This document shows positions 1 to 8,994 of a stretch of 64,000 bases of DNA, in pieces; position 1 is the first letter of the stretch; each line of letters opens with the position of its first letter. The notes beneath the pieces were generated by a model, which was not told the origin of the DNA, did no database searches, and saw only the letters and a list, made by a program, of their open reading frames with translations. Origin of the DNA: SIG77 sp045589595 (GTDB lineage Bacteria > Verrucomicrobiota > Lentisphaeria > Victivallales > UBA1829); the NCBI GenBank assembly GCA_045589595.1, contig JAZNPK010000010.1:68761-132760 (forward strand), given 5' to 3'. The position numbers were made by a program, and so were the translations under genes.

Positions 1-482
1 GCGGCACAGCGGCGCCGGATCTCCGTTTCGTCCCATCCTCTGTTCTGTTTCAATCTTTCATCCCGTATTTCCGGCGGGGTCCAAATTGCGATCACTTTAT
101 CAGCCAATGCGTCCCAACCGGCTTCGTAAAGCAGCGGAACGTCAAGCAGAACCACTTTTTCACCGTCAGCGCGGAACTGTTCCAGACGCCGTTCCGTTTC
201 TTCTCTTGCCAACGGCTGGATCATATTGCCGAGTGCTTCCAGTTCCTTCTGATCCCGGAACACGATATCCGCAATGATTTTTCTGTCCGGCGAACCGTCC
301 GCGGATAAAATATTTCTGCCCCATCTGGCGACCATCATGTTCAACAGACGCGAATCGGCGCTGCTGTAAAGCTCATGACACAGGGTATCGGCATTGATAC
401 AAGGCATACCTTCGTTCTGAAACAGTTCAGAGGCAGTTGTCTTTCCGCAACCGATACCGCCGGTGAGTGCGATCACTTTCAT
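1..482 (-). CDS. coaE: Dephospho-CoA kinase (partial, C-terminus outside window)
   Basis: This catalyses the last step of coenzyme A synthesis, phosphorylating the ribose 3'-hydroxyl of dephospho-CoA with ATP in the cytoplasm. Translating the minus strand from the ATG at 482 gives MKVIALTGGIGCGKTTAS, with the P-loop GGIGCGKT at residues 8-15. It is followed by INADTLCHELY (the D-x-x-x-H-x-L substrate motif) and VVLLDVPLLYEAG, all typical of CoaE. About 160 codons are present; the usual length is about 200, so the C-terminus lies beyond base 1. A GGAG lies 8 bases before the start. The next gene is divergent and there is no sign of damage. Confidence 0.93.
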   Translation of the reverse strand, partial: MKVIALTGGIGCGKTTASELFQNEGMPCINADTLCHELYSSADSRLLNMMVARWGRNILSADGSPDRKIIADIVFRDQKELEALGNMIQPLAREETERRLEQFRADGEKVVLLDVPLLYEAGWDALADKVIAIWTPPEIRDERLKQNRGWDETEIRRRCA

Positions 483-651
483 CTGGATCTCCGGAGGTGG
501 TTGATGTTCTGCTGTATGATTGCAGTTTTCAATGAATGACCGGAATATACGCACAGACAAGCGGAACATGTCGGGGGTGACTGAAAAAATGTTCCGCGTG
601 TGAAAAAATTTTCAAAAAAGTGAAAAAAACAGCGGAAAACCGATCAATCCA

Positions 652-660
652 TGCTATATT
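652..660 (+). promoter_or_regulatory. Candidate extended -10 element upstream of the NUDIX gene
   Basis: TGCTATATT lies about 65 bases before the NUDIX start. The same TGC-TATATT core recurs before the type III glutamine synthetase (53826-53834) and the four-helix-bundle gene, so it is probably this organism's housekeeping -10 box. No good -35 box is seen here. Confidence 0.4.
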
Positions 661-725
661 ATACCACAAAATCTGAATTTTTCAAGCGAAAAGACAAAAA
701 ATTTTGATTTCATCAGAGGTCAGAT

Positions 726-1277
726 ATGAAAAGAATATCAAAAACAACGATCGCTGCAGGTAAATGGCTCGCCTTGTCCCGGATCACTTATCTTGCTCAC
801 GATGGTGTGGAACGGACTTGGGAAACCGTTTCCCGGAACAACAGTAACGGCGCCATCGGGATCCTCGCCACGATGAAAGATACCGGTGAGATCATCCTTG
901 TCCGTCAGTACCGTCCGCCGGTGGATTGTTTTGTGATCGAATTTCCAGCCGGACTCATTGATGACGGGGAAAGTCCCGCCGAAGCCGCCCTGCGTGAACT
1001 GCGTGAGGAAACCGGATATATCGGCACGGTTTCCGATATTTCCTCCAAAGGGTATTCCTCCCCCGGACTGACCAATGAATACATCATCCTCGCGAAAGTG
1101 GAAGTCGATCCCGCCAACCGGACCGATACGGATTTTGATGAAACGGAATCCATTGAAACATTTCTGGTCAAACCTGCTGAATTGAATGCCTTTCTCGAAA
1201 ATGCCCGGAACAATGGCGATGTGATCGATGCCAAAGTTATGGCGTATGCGTTTGCGCTTTCCACCGTACAACCGTAA
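726..1277 (+). CDS. NUDIX hydrolase, ADP-ribose pyrophosphatase-like
   Basis: This probably hydrolyses ADP-ribose or a similar nucleoside diphosphate sugar in the cytoplasm. The 183-residue protein has a complete Nudix box, GX5EX7REUXEEXGU, around residues 76-98 (GLIDDG-E-SPAEAAL-RELREETGY). N-terminal strands typical of the NudF/ADPRase subfamily precede it, and a P-G-L-T-N-E segment downstream fits that group. The start has the RBS AGAGG about 6 bases upstream. It lies 15 bases before the next gene, which has its own RBS (AAGGAG), so the two are probably cotranscribed. The substrate is inferred from the family and is not shown by the sequence. Confidence 0.88.
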   Translation: MKRISKTTIAAGKWLALSRITYLAHDGVERTWETVSRNNSNGAIGILATMKDTGEIILVRQYRPPVDCFVIEFPAGLIDDGESPAEAALRELREETGYIGTVSDISSKGYSSPGLTNEYIILAKVEVDPANRTDTDFDETESIETFLVKPAELNAFLENARNNGDVIDAKVMAYAFALSTVQP

Positions 1278-1292
1278 AAAGGAGATCTTACC

Positions 1293-2522
1293 ATGACATT
1301 GAGAGATGCCCTGAAAGAAATCTGTATTTCCTCCAGCTGCTCGGATGCAGATTTTGAAACCGAATTCAATCCCGAAATGCTGGATGCCGAATTCATTGAA
1401 CAGGAAGATGATCTGCAGCTTGATGATGAAAGCACCCTTGAAAATATCCGTTACTGTTCCCTGCCGGCGGAACTGGAATCAGAGATCCTTGACGCAGTCA
1501 GGATCGTCCGGGAAAATCCCGCAATGCGCGTGATCGGTCTTTCCATTTACCGCAGCGTTTTTCTCTGTCAGAACGCGGAACCCTGGGCGTGGCGTCCCCT
1601 TGCCAATGTGATGCATGGCAAAGCCGGTTTGTTTTATCTGGCTGTCGCTGCCGGTTTTGTGCCCCGCATGAAAAAACTCCATGCCCGCCTCGGCATTGCG
1701 GAAGAGATCACAAAAAATACCTGCTATCAGGTTTGCGCATACTGTCACAATCATTTCGCCGGAACCGGATACTACGGCATCTACCCCAGACAACTTTCCT
1801 GGCTCCACAACTATCTGGATCCGGATCACTTCATCGTGCGGCTGGGCAGATTCGAGTTCCGCCTGATGGAACATTATTACGATGGTCATGTTTACCGCCA
1901 CAGGAAAACCGGCGAACTGGTCATCTTTGCCATTACCGGACTCGCTTTCGATATCAATGGTTTCGCGGTGGAAAGTACGCCCGACTCCCCGGAACGCGCC
2001 TTTGAATCCATTTACAGAGAGGAAAACGGCTTCGCCACCGGAAATACGGTCGATCCCTACGGCAGAACCGCTGCGGAACCCACAACGATCGACCTCGCGG
2101 AATACGACCTCGTCCTGAAAAAGGGGATGCCCATCCTTGATATGCACATCCCGTCCGGCGGCGGAATGACGCCCGCTGAAACCGAAAATTCCTTCCGGAT
2201 GGCGAAAGAATTTTATTTCGCACACTTTGATGAGGCACACCGCCCTGTTGCCGTGGTTTGTTCCTCCTGGATCTTCAATCCCAATCTGCCGGAGATCCTT
2301 GATCCGGAATCCAATCTGGTGCGTCTGCTCAAACGGGTGCATCCGGTTCCGAGAAGCAGCAAACCTACCGACGGACTCTGGTTCATCTTCCGTCATGAAG
2401 GCGCATTTGAACTGCTGAAAGCGCCCCGTAAAACAAGTCTGCAGCGCGCTGTGACAAAGTTTATCGAAAACGGCGGCAGGTGGCGTACCGGCGGTATGAT
2501 CCTGATGATGGATGAAATTTGA
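1293..2522 (+). CDS. Acyltransferase-domain protein (NAT_N plus GNAT_C type)
   Basis: This is a 409-residue cytoplasmic protein without signal peptide or membrane segment. It resembles the two-domain family annotated as acyltransferase domain-containing protein: an N-terminal alpha/beta domain (about residues 15-145) and a GNAT-like C-terminal domain (about 150-400) ending in a basic segment and GGRWRTGGMIL. The first 50 residues are very acidic. No catalytic residue can be named from the sequence and the acyl acceptor is unknown. The RBS AAGGAG sits 9 bases upstream, and the gene follows the NUDIX gene closely. The family assignment is from memory of its sequence style. Confidence 0.6.
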   Translation: MTLRDALKEICISSSCSDADFETEFNPEMLDAEFIEQEDDLQLDDESTLENIRYCSLPAELESEILDAVRIVRENPAMRVIGLSIYRSVFLCQNAEPWAWRPLANVMHGKAGLFYLAVAAGFVPRMKKLHARLGIAEEITKNTCYQVCAYCHNHFAGTGYYGIYPRQLSWLHNYLDPDHFIVRLGRFEFRLMEHYYDGHVYRHRKTGELVIFAITGLAFDINGFAVESTPDSPERAFESIYREENGFATGNTVDPYGRTAAEPTTIDLAEYDLVLKKGMPILDMHIPSGGGMTPAETENSFRMAKEFYFAHFDEAHRPVAVVCSSWIFNPNLPEILDPESNLVRLLKRVHPVPRSSKPTDGLWFIFRHEGAFELLKAPRKTSLQRAVTKFIENGGRWRTGGMILMMDEI

Positions 2523-2532
2523 TCCACACCCC

Positions 2533-2561
2533 TTGATTTTTTGTCGATCCGGGTGTATAGT
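2533..2561 (+). promoter_or_regulatory. Sigma-70-type promoter for the two-component operon
   Basis: TTGATT (2533-2538), a 17-base spacer and TATAGT (2556-2561) lie 57 bases before the histidine kinase start. It is a good match to the vegetative consensus and begins a kinase/regulator/HIT transcript. Confidence 0.65.
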
Positions 2562-2617
2562 GTAGCGAAACTGGGTAATTTTGTCTCACAAAAACAGCAG
2601 AAAGGAGTTGTGCCGTT

Positions 2618-3799
2618 ATGTCGTCCGGAAAACGCATTCAGCGCATTATGCCGAAGCTGAAAACTCTGGACCCCGGAAGTATGCACTCCTTTGTGCAGCA
2701 TCTCGCGCGGGAACAGGGATTCCTTGATACCGTGTTCAACACCATCCGCGAGGCTGTGATCGTGGTGGACAGCGCACGGAAGATCCTGTATCACAATGCC
2801 GCCGCCAAAGCCATGCTGGGGATCCCCGATGATCTGGCTCATCTCACCATCGATAAACTGCTCAAAGGTGCAAACTGGGACGCCATCCTGCCGGACAGCG
2901 GCGATTCTCCGGCAAAACTCCTGCGGCAGGAACTTGAGATCTCTTATCCCCAACGGCGCATCGTTCAGGTCTATGCGCTGCCGCTGGGCGATTCCGAAGA
3001 TCAGTTCGCCGTGTTCCTCAACGACATCACCGATACCATGGACAAGGCGCACAGTGACGCAGAATCCGAGCGGAGCCGCCTCGTTTCCATGCTTGCTGCC
3101 GGAGTCGCGCACGAGATCGGCAATCCCCTGAACAGCCTTTATCTGCATCTGCAGTATCTTCAGCGCGTGGTTGACAGGGCAGAGAACAGCGGCGATCTGG
3201 ATAAGGCGGGGCTGCTGGAGGAATTGGACGAATCCCGGAAAGAAGTGGAGCGTCTGGATGTGATCATCAATCAGTTCCTTCACGCATTGCGACCGGGCAA
3301 ACCGGATTTTCAACCCATTGATCTCAAAACACTTGTGCTGGAATCTCTCAATTTTATGCGCCACGAGATCACGGCAAAAAAAGTCAATGTGGAATTTCTC
3401 TGGAACGATGATGTCCCGCTGGTGGATGGCGATGCCGGACAACTCAAACAGGCATTTTACAACCTTGTCCGGAACGCACTCCAGAGTATGACCTCCGGCG
3501 GCTCCCTCGGGATCCGCTGTTATGCAAATGACGAATTCATCTCCCTTTCCGTGTCCGATACAGGAAAAGGGATCTGTCAGGAAAATCTCGCTCATATTTT
3601 TGAAGCCTATTTCACGACACGCCGCACCGGTACGGGGCTGGGATTGATGATCGTGGAACGGATCGTGCGGGAACACGGCGGCAGTTTGTCCGTCGGCGGC
3701 AGAGAAGGGGAGGGCGCAGTCTTTACCATCAGCCTGCCGCGCCGGGGCAGATGCGTCCGCGTACTGCCGCCCCCTGAAACAAAAGGAGATGCCCAATGA
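2618..3799 (+). CDS. PAS-domain sensor histidine kinase (NtrB-like)
   Basis: This soluble sensor kinase probably phosphorylates the sigma-54 activator encoded next. In order it has a PAS-like domain (about residues 38-145, starting FLDTVFNTIREAVIVVD), a HisKA domain with the H-box VAHEIGNPLNSL (His165 is the predicted phosphorylation site) and a HATPase_c domain. The HATPase shows an N-box (NLVRNALQSM), a G1 box (DTGKGI) and a G2 box (TGTGLGL). There is no transmembrane segment, so the signal is cytoplasmic. GGAG lies 10 bases before the ATG. The gene overlaps the regulator by ATGA, so they are translationally coupled. The NtrB-like layout suggests nitrogen or metabolic sensing, but the stimulus is unknown. 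Confidence 0.92.
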   Translation: MSSGKRIQRIMPKLKTLDPGSMHSFVQHLAREQGFLDTVFNTIREAVIVVDSARKILYHNAAAKAMLGIPDDLAHLTIDKLLKGANWDAILPDSGDSPAKLLRQELEISYPQRRIVQVYALPLGDSEDQFAVFLNDITDTMDKAHSDAESERSRLVSMLAAGVAHEIGNPLNSLYLHLQYLQRVVDRAENSGDLDKAGLLEELDESRKEVERLDVIINQFLHALRPGKPDFQPIDLKTLVLESLNFMRHEITAKKVNVEFLWNDDVPLVDGDAGQLKQAFYNLVRNALQSMTSGGSLGIRCYANDEFISLSVSDTGKGICQENLAHIFEAYFTTRRTGTGLGLMIVERIVREHGGSLSVGGREGEGAVFTISLPRRGRCVRVLPPPETKGDAQ

Positions 3800-5163
3800 C
3801 AAAAAAAGATGTCCGCCCCACCGTTCTGCTGGTGGATGATGAACGGGGTACACGGGATGCCCTTTCCAAAATCATGATGCTGGATTATAAAGTCACCACC
3901 GCCGAAGACGGGGAAGTGGGGCTGAATCTGTTGGAACGCAACGACTACGATCTGGTGCTGACCGATATCCGTATGCCCGGCGCCGACGGTTTCGCCATTC
4001 TGGAAAAAGTCCTCTCAAAACCCAATCCGCCCCCCTGCATCATGCTGACCGCTTACGGGTCCATTGAATCCGCTGTCGATGCCATGCGGAAAGGCGCATT
4101 CGATTTTGTGACAAAGCCTGTCCGGTTCGACCGTCTTGAGCTGATCATGAAAAAAGCCATTGAATCCAAACGCATTATCGAAGAAAATATTGAACTCAAA
4201 AAGCGGCTGGATCACAAGTTCGGTCTCCCTTCCATCATCGGCACATCCGCCGGGATCAAACGGGTGATCGAAACCGTGCAGCAGGTCGCACCCACCCGGG
4301 CAACCGTTCTCATCGAAGGGGAAAGCGGTACCGGAAAAGAACTGATCGCTCAGGCGTTGCATCAACTCAGCGGACGGACCGGAAAATTTGTGCCTGTTCA
4401 TTGCGCCGCATTGCCCGAAACATTGCTGGAAAGCGAACTTTTCGGACACGAGCGGGGCGCATTTACCGGAGCCGCTGAAGCCAGACCCGGCAGATTTGAA
4501 ATGGCGGACGGCGGTACTTTGTTCCTGGACGAGATCGGCGAGATCCCGCTCTCCATTCAGATCAAATTGCTCCGGGTGCTGGAAACCCGCTCCTTTGAAC
4601 GGCTCGGCGGTACGGAAACGATCAAAGCCGATGTGCGGATCGTTGCCGCCACCAATAAAAATCTGGAACAGATGGTCGCAGCCGGGACCTTCCGGGAAGA
4701 TCTCTTCTACCGGTTGAATGTCGTTTCCATCGATCTGCCGCCTCTGCGCGAACGGAAAGATGATATCCCCCCGCTGGTTCATCACTATATCAATCTCTTC
4801 GCCGGGGAAAACGGAAAAGAAAATATGACCATAGATGAGGCTGCCATGACCGCGCTCACGGCGTATGCGTGGCACGGAAATATCCGGGAATTGCGGAATT
4901 GTGTGGAGCGGATGGTCGTTCTCTGCCGCGGGCATGAACTCACCATCGACAATGTCCCTGCCAATATCCGGGAAAATGTTTCGCCCGGCATCACGAAAAC
5001 CCTGCTCGTTCCCGCCGATGGATGCGATCTGGAAAAAAATGAAAAACTTCTCATCGAACGGGCATTGAACGAATGTGGCGGCAACCGCAGTCAGGCTGCC
5101 GTGAAACTCGGGATCAGCCGCCGCACCCTTCATCGCAAACTCAATCTCTACAACATAGAATAA
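3796..5163 (+). CDS. Sigma-54-dependent response regulator (NtrC family)
   Basis: This transcription activator works with RNA polymerase carrying sigma-54. The receiver domain (residues 8-125) has the acidic pocket DDE and the phospho-acceptor Asp57 in LVLTDIRMPG. The AAA+ domain (about 145-375) has Walker A GESGTGKE (176-183), the sigma-54 contact loop GAFTGA (222-227), a Walker B ending FLDEIG and the arginine-rich FYRLNVV region. A Fis-type helix-turn-helix closes the protein (NRSQAAVKLGISRRTLHRKL). Length, order and residues are complete, so it should be active. No clear -24/-12 promoter was found nearby, so its targets are unknown. Confidence 0.94.
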   Translation: MTKKDVRPTVLLVDDERGTRDALSKIMMLDYKVTTAEDGEVGLNLLERNDYDLVLTDIRMPGADGFAILEKVLSKPNPPPCIMLTAYGSIESAVDAMRKGAFDFVTKPVRFDRLELIMKKAIESKRIIEENIELKKRLDHKFGLPSIIGTSAGIKRVIETVQQVAPTRATVLIEGESGTGKELIAQALHQLSGRTGKFVPVHCAALPETLLESELFGHERGAFTGAAEARPGRFEMADGGTLFLDEIGEIPLSIQIKLLRVLETRSFERLGGTETIKADVRIVAATNKNLEQMVAAGTFREDLFYRLNVVSIDLPPLRERKDDIPPLVHHYINLFAGENGKENMTIDEAAMTALTAYAWHGNIRELRNCVERMVVLCRGHELTIDNVPANIRENVSPGITKTLLVPADGCDLEKNEKLLIERALNECGGNRSQAAVKLGISRRTLHRKLNLYNIE

Positions 5164-5176
5164 AGGAACAGACAAC

Positions 5177-5662
5177 ATGAAAAACTGTATCTTCTGCCGC
5201 ATTATCGCCGGTGAGATTCCCAGCCTCAAAATCTATGAAGACGATCTCGTCCTCGCATTTATGGACATCGCTCCCATCAACTTCGGTCATGTTCTGGTGA
5301 TCCCCAAAGAACACCACACCAGCGTCGCAACCATCCCCGAAAATACTGCCGGACGCATGTTCCTTGTCGGTTCCCGTGCAGGTGTCGCCATGCGCCGCGG
5401 TCTGGGCGCGGACGGATTCAATCTCCATCTTTCCGACGGGACCGTTGCGGGGCAGGTCGTTATGCACGCTCATCTCCACATCGTCCCCAGATGGACCGAT
5501 GACGGGTTCCACTGGAATTGGCGTCAGCTTCAGTATGAATCCGATGAAAAACGCGCGGAGATCCAGAACCTGATCAAGGCAAAGTTCCAGCTTGTGCGCG
5601 ATGATGCCGAGCTGAAACTGAATGAAGAAGAAGCCGCCGTTCAGGGCGAACGCCACGACTGA
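5177..5662 (+). CDS. HIT family protein
   Basis: This is a histidine-triad nucleotide hydrolase/transferase, probably acting on an AMP-linked substrate in the cytoplasm. The triad HAHLHIVPR is at residues 97-101, and the N-terminal CIFC zinc pair (Cys4, Cys7) is typical of the bacterial Hit group. The 161 residues include a charged C-terminal tail beyond the usual ~110-140 residues, related to the longer Ap4A-phosphorylase-like HIT proteins. The RBS AAGGA is 9 bases upstream. The gene starts 13 bases after the response regulator, so it is the third gene of that operon. Confidence 0.9.
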   Translation: MKNCIFCRIIAGEIPSLKIYEDDLVLAFMDIAPINFGHVLVIPKEHHTSVATIPENTAGRMFLVGSRAGVAMRRGLGADGFNLHLSDGTVAGQVVMHAHLHIVPRWTDDGFHWNWRQLQYESDEKRAEIQNLIKAKFQLVRDDAELKLNEEEAAVQGERHD

Positions 5663-5812
5663 TCCCCGGATACCCCCTGCTTTTCGTCGGTCCCCCCTTA
5701 CCCCCGATCATGAGCCCGCCGAAAAGCAGAAGATCCGGAACACGGAACACAGTTCCGCGTCCAGTATAGCGCGTCGCGTCAAAGAAAAATTGCCGGAAAC
5801 GGACAGAAAAAT

Positions 5813-5846
5813 GCCACCGATGGATCACCGGTGGCTGTGATTTTTT
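5813..5846. terminator. Bidirectional intrinsic terminator
   Basis: The inverted repeat GCCACCG (5813-5819) / CGGTGGC (5829-5835) is followed on the plus strand by TTTTTT and on the minus strand by ATTTTT. It can end both the HIT operon and the minus-strand SGNH operon that converges on it. Confidence 0.7.
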
Positions 5847-5863
5847 GCGGGGTTATTGTGCGG

Positions 5864-6124
5864 TCAAGCGGGCGTTCCGTTGAAGCCGTTGCCTTTGTTC
5901 TTGAGGTCGTCATTCAGCAGATCAACAGACCCGGTGCTGTCCGGCAGAAATTCCGTCAATGCATCGCCGGTCTTGTCGGCAAGGGGAGTCACTTTGATGG
6001 ACGCCTTTTTCGCCTTGGATTTGTTCCCGGCGGCGTCAACGGCGTACGCGCTGAACTGCAATTTTCCACCAAGGTCCTTGCGTTGTACATTGAATTGTAT
6101 CGTAAAGCCGCGAACCTGGGACAT
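5864..6124 (-). pseudogene. Fragment of a secreted Ig-like/SGNH-associated protein
   Basis: A minus-strand frame encodes 86 residues from an internal ATG at 6124. They look like genuine coding sequence: FTIQFNVQ, then LQFSAYAVDAAGNKSKAKKA, typical of the last strands of an Ig-like or fibronectin-like domain, and an acidic tail ending FNGTPA. There is no signal peptide and no RBS, and the upstream part of the frame runs into the out-of-frame end of the SGNH gene. It is most likely the 3' end of a deleted gene. The intact gene would have belonged to the SGNH operon. A short real gene is less likely. Confidence 0.45.
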
Positions 6125-6194
6125 GAAAATACAAAAAATCCTGTTCGCGGTTTGCTGCCGGGAACAGGATCGTTTTATCCGTCGGGGAGGGGGA

Positions 6195-7037
6195 TTATTT
6201 TTCGAGGGCATCCACCACACATTGCTGGATGAATTTACCGACGGAGTATTCCTTCCGCCGTTCGACCTCTTTCTGTGCCGCTTCCAGTGTGGGGATGTTG
6301 AATAAGACCCGGTATTCTCTTGCAGGCATGTAATACCAGACCTTCTTTTCGATCCCGTCGATCTGTTCCGCCGTGGCGCCGAACGCATTGAGAATACTGC
6401 GTGCGATCAGTTTATCGCCGGAAAATGCCGTATTGCGTCCGTTGTCCTGCATCAGTTTGTTTTTATAATCCCGGGGATTTTTGACGTTCTGATACGAGTT
6501 CGTGATGAACGCCATCATCTCCACATTGACATCAGCAAGCCGGTATCCGCGTTCTTTGGCAAAGGAACGGAGCCATGCACTGTATTCCGCCAGACGCTTG
6601 TTGCTTTTGTATTTGGGATCTTCCGTAATGATGCCCGGGGTGAGGACCATGATCTTGATCCCCGCTTTTTCCACTTTGAGCAGCAGATCCGCCATTTCTT
6701 TTTTATACTGTTCCAGCGGTGTATCCTTGCGCCAGATGGCATACCAGATATCGTTGACGCCGCAGCTGAGAAGCATCCAGTCCGGCTTTTTGGAGATGAC
6801 ATCTTTTTCCACACGGGCGTTCATCAGCGGGGCAGTCTGTCCGTTTCTCCCGGCATGGATCACTTTGATATCCACACCAATGGATTTCAGACCTTCTTTT
6901 ATCAGGGGGATGTAGTTGCCGACATTGTCGTTAAAAAATGCGACGCTTTCGCCGTTTTTGATCGCAAGCCCTTCCGCCGCCGAGAGATGCAGAGCCGCAG
7001 CTGAAAACAAAGTAAAAAGGATGGTTTTGATTTTCAT
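6195..7037 (-). CDS. Degenerate secreted SGNH-hydrolase paralogue (catalytic residues lost)
   Basis: The 280-residue protein has a signal peptide (MKIKTILFTLFSAAALHLSA) and clearly shares the SGNH fold with the next two genes. The block III motif SCGVNDIWY and the C-terminal helical tail ending KFIQQCVVDALEK are present. The nucleophile block GDS of the paralogues is NDN here (residues 36-38). The catalytic D-G-x-H block is replaced by DNGRNTAFSGDK. Both the nucleophile Ser and the Asp/His pair are therefore gone, and the protein is probably a binding or regulatory pseudo-enzyme. The ATG at 7037 overlaps the previous stop by ATGA, so it is translationally coupled; an earlier in-frame Met at 7082 lies inside the upstream gene. 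Confidence 0.85.
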   Translation of the reverse strand: MKIKTILFTLFSAAALHLSAAEGLAIKNGESVAFFNDNVGNYIPLIKEGLKSIGVDIKVIHAGRNGQTAPLMNARVEKDVISKKPDWMLLSCGVNDIWYAIWRKDTPLEQYKKEMADLLLKVEKAGIKIMVLTPGIITEDPKYKSNKRLAEYSAWLRSFAKERGYRLADVNVEMMAFITNSYQNVKNPRDYKNKLMQDNGRNTAFSGDKLIARSILNAFGATAEQIDGIEKKVWYYMPAREYRVLFNIPTLEAAQKEVERRKEYSVGKFIQQCVVDALEK

Positions 7038-7906
7038 TTCTGATCTCCCGTGTTGGAAATATTCAGGGCTTTGCCCACACATTCACGGATGAACTGATCC
7101 GGTGTGATGCCGCGCTCCGCACAGATTTTTTCCAGTTTTTCGATCTGGGGCGTATTGAGCGTGATCAGTTGGCTTTTGCAGGGGATGTAGCGCCATGTGT
7201 TTTCTTCTGTCTTTCTGATCTGTTCTTCCGTGACGCCGAACGCCCGGAGGATGCCGCGCGCCATCATCTTGTTGCCATCCACCCCCATGTGGGTGCCGTC
7301 ACTGGTCAGGATATATCCGCGGCGGTCCGGTTCTTTCGCCTTGACTTCGGTAATGATCTTTATCATATCCGCGCTCAAGTCGGCAAGGAGATAACCCCGT
7401 TCCTTTGCGATCTGACGGAGCCAGTTATTGTACGGGATCATATTTTTATTGAATTCGCCATTGACATTTTCCGTGATCATGGTGGCGGTGAGGATCATGA
7501 CCTTGATCCCGGCTTTGTCCACTTTGTCCAGAAGTTCAGTGATCTCTATTTTGAATTTATCCAGCGGGACGCCCCGTTTGCCGTGCCAGACATCGTTGAC
7601 GCCGCAGCTCAATGTCATCCACGCGGGACCTTTTGCGATCACATCCCGTTGGACTCTGCCGTTCATGTTGATGGATTTGTGTCCGGATACACCGGCGGGG
7701 ATGGGGGTGACATTCACGCCCGCATCTTTCAAACCGGAAACGACCAGATGCAGGTAGCCGTAGGGATTTGACCAGCCGCCATAAGTGATACTGTCGCCGA
7801 GAAACGCAATACTGTCGCCATTTTTAATGGGCAGTTCCGCCGCGCTGACCGCACATGCCGCTGTCAGAAAAAGGAGCGTGGCGGAGAGAAAATTTCTGAT
7901 TTTCAT
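7034..7906 (-). CDS. Secreted SGNH/GDSL hydrolase (esterase-like)
   Basis: This is a probable carbohydrate esterase acting outside the cytoplasm. The signal peptide covers about residues 1-23 (ending AVSAAELP). The catalytic blocks are AFLGDSITYGGW (nucleophile Ser39), a Gly in block II, SCGVNDVWH in block III and TSDGTHMGVDG with the Asp/His pair in block V. A C-terminal helical tail of about 45 residues (ERGITPDQFIRECV) is shared with the two flanking paralogues. It is the middle gene of a three-gene minus-strand operon, 21 bases after the upstream paralogue and overlapping the downstream one. The acyl group removed (acetyl, or another) cannot be read from sequence. Confidence 0.88.
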   Translation of the reverse strand: MKIRNFLSATLLFLTAACAVSAAELPIKNGDSIAFLGDSITYGGWSNPYGYLHLVVSGLKDAGVNVTPIPAGVSGHKSINMNGRVQRDVIAKGPAWMTLSCGVNDVWHGKRGVPLDKFKIEITELLDKVDKAGIKVMILTATMITENVNGEFNKNMIPYNNWLRQIAKERGYLLADLSADMIKIITEVKAKEPDRRGYILTSDGTHMGVDGNKMMARGILRAFGVTEEQIRKTEENTWRYIPCKSQLITLNTPQIEKLEKICAERGITPDQFIRECVGKALNISNTGDQK

Positions 7907-7927
7907 GATCCGTTTTTCCTGTTGATG

Positions 7928-8785
7928 TTATTTGTTGATTTTCAGTTCTTTCAGTACACATTCGCGGATGAAGTCGGCAGCTGTGATCCCTCTTTCATTG
8001 CAGAGCTTTTCCATTGCCTGCAGTTCAAGATTGCTCAAATGGACTTTGTTTTCCGCCGCGGGGAGATGATCCCAGACATTGCGCCGGACTTTTTCGATCC
8101 GTTCCCCGCTCACGCCCAGAGCGCGCAGAAGACCCGTTGCCATCATCTGATCGCCCAGATGATTCATGTGGACGCCGTCGCGGGTGTAGATGCGGCGCGG
8201 AGTCCCGTTTTTCTCCGCTTCTTCTTTTGCCGCAGTGACAGTGCGGATCATTTCCGCGTGCAGGTCCGCCAGAGGCAGATCCCGTTCTTTCGCAAATGCC
8301 CGGAGCCAATCGCAGTACAGCCCCAGTTTTTTGTTGTGTCCGTATGCCGGATTTTCCGTGATCATCGTGGGGGTGAGGATGATGACTTTGATCCCGGCAG
8401 CTTCACATTCATCCACAATGGCAGTCACTTCTTTCTTGTATTCGTCCAGCCCGACGCCCTTCGTATGCCAGACATCGTTGACGCCGCAGCTCAATGTCAT
8501 CCACACGGGCTTTTTGGAAATGACGCTGCGTTTCAGGCGTGCGTGCATATCGGTTGATTTGTTTGCGGAAACACCGGCAGGTATGACCGAGATGTTGATC
8601 CCTGCATCTTTCAGCGCTTCCACCGTAAGCCGGATGTAGCCGCCCGGTCTGCTCCAGCCGTAGTTTGTAATGCTGTCGCCCATAAAAGCAACGCTGTCAC
8701 CATCTTTGAAGAGGATTTTTTCTCCGGCAGCCAGCGGCAGAAGAAGCGCGCTGCACAGAACGACGGCAATTTTTTTCAACAACAT
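7928..8785 (-). CDS. Secreted SGNH/GDSL hydrolase (esterase-like), first of three
   Basis: This leads the SGNH trio. It has a signal peptide (MLLKKIAVVLCSALLLPLAAG), FMGDSITNYGW with nucleophile Ser38, SCGVNDVWH as the oxyanion Asn block, TRDGVHMNHLGDQMM with the catalytic Asp/His, and the tail ERGITAADFIRECVLKEL. All catalytic positions are intact. The three copies share length, architecture and tail, so they arose by tandem duplication. The operon faces away from the 8995 gene across a 209-base divergent promoter region. It probably deacylates host or plant polysaccharides together with the neighbouring glycosidases. Confidence 0.88.
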   Translation of the reverse strand: MLLKKIAVVLCSALLLPLAAGEKILFKDGDSVAFMGDSITNYGWSRPGGYIRLTVEALKDAGINISVIPAGVSANKSTDMHARLKRSVISKKPVWMTLSCGVNDVWHTKGVGLDEYKKEVTAIVDECEAAGIKVIILTPTMITENPAYGHNKKLGLYCDWLRAFAKERDLPLADLHAEMIRTVTAAKEEAEKNGTPRRIYTRDGVHMNHLGDQMMATGLLRALGVSGERIEKVRRNVWDHLPAAENKVHLSNLELQAMEKLCNERGITAADFIRECVLKELKINK

Positions 8786-8913
8786 ATTCAGTCCTTTCTG
8801 ATCGTTTTGTCATTGTGATGGGAGATTATACCACACTTTCCGTAATATTTCAACATAATAAAAGAAAATTCAGCGCATTTTCAAACTTCGTATCACAAAT
8901 CTTCTTTTGCGGC

Positions 8914-8942
8914 TTGACAAATAAACAAATGAGCGGTAGATT
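8914..8942 (+). promoter_or_regulatory. Strong sigma-70-type promoter
   Basis: A perfect TTGACA (8914-8919), a 17-base spacer and TAGATT (8937-8942) lie 53 bases before the 8995 gene. It sits in the divergent region shared with the SGNH operon. Confidence 0.72.
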
Positions 8943-8994
8943 TAACGCAAATATATCAGAATAATAAAACAACCTGCAGAAGGAGAACCCCCAG

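Noticed and set aside
2393..3853. 486-codon minus-strand frame opposite the histidine kinase
   Set aside because: Shadow frame; the plus strand has complete kinase motifs.
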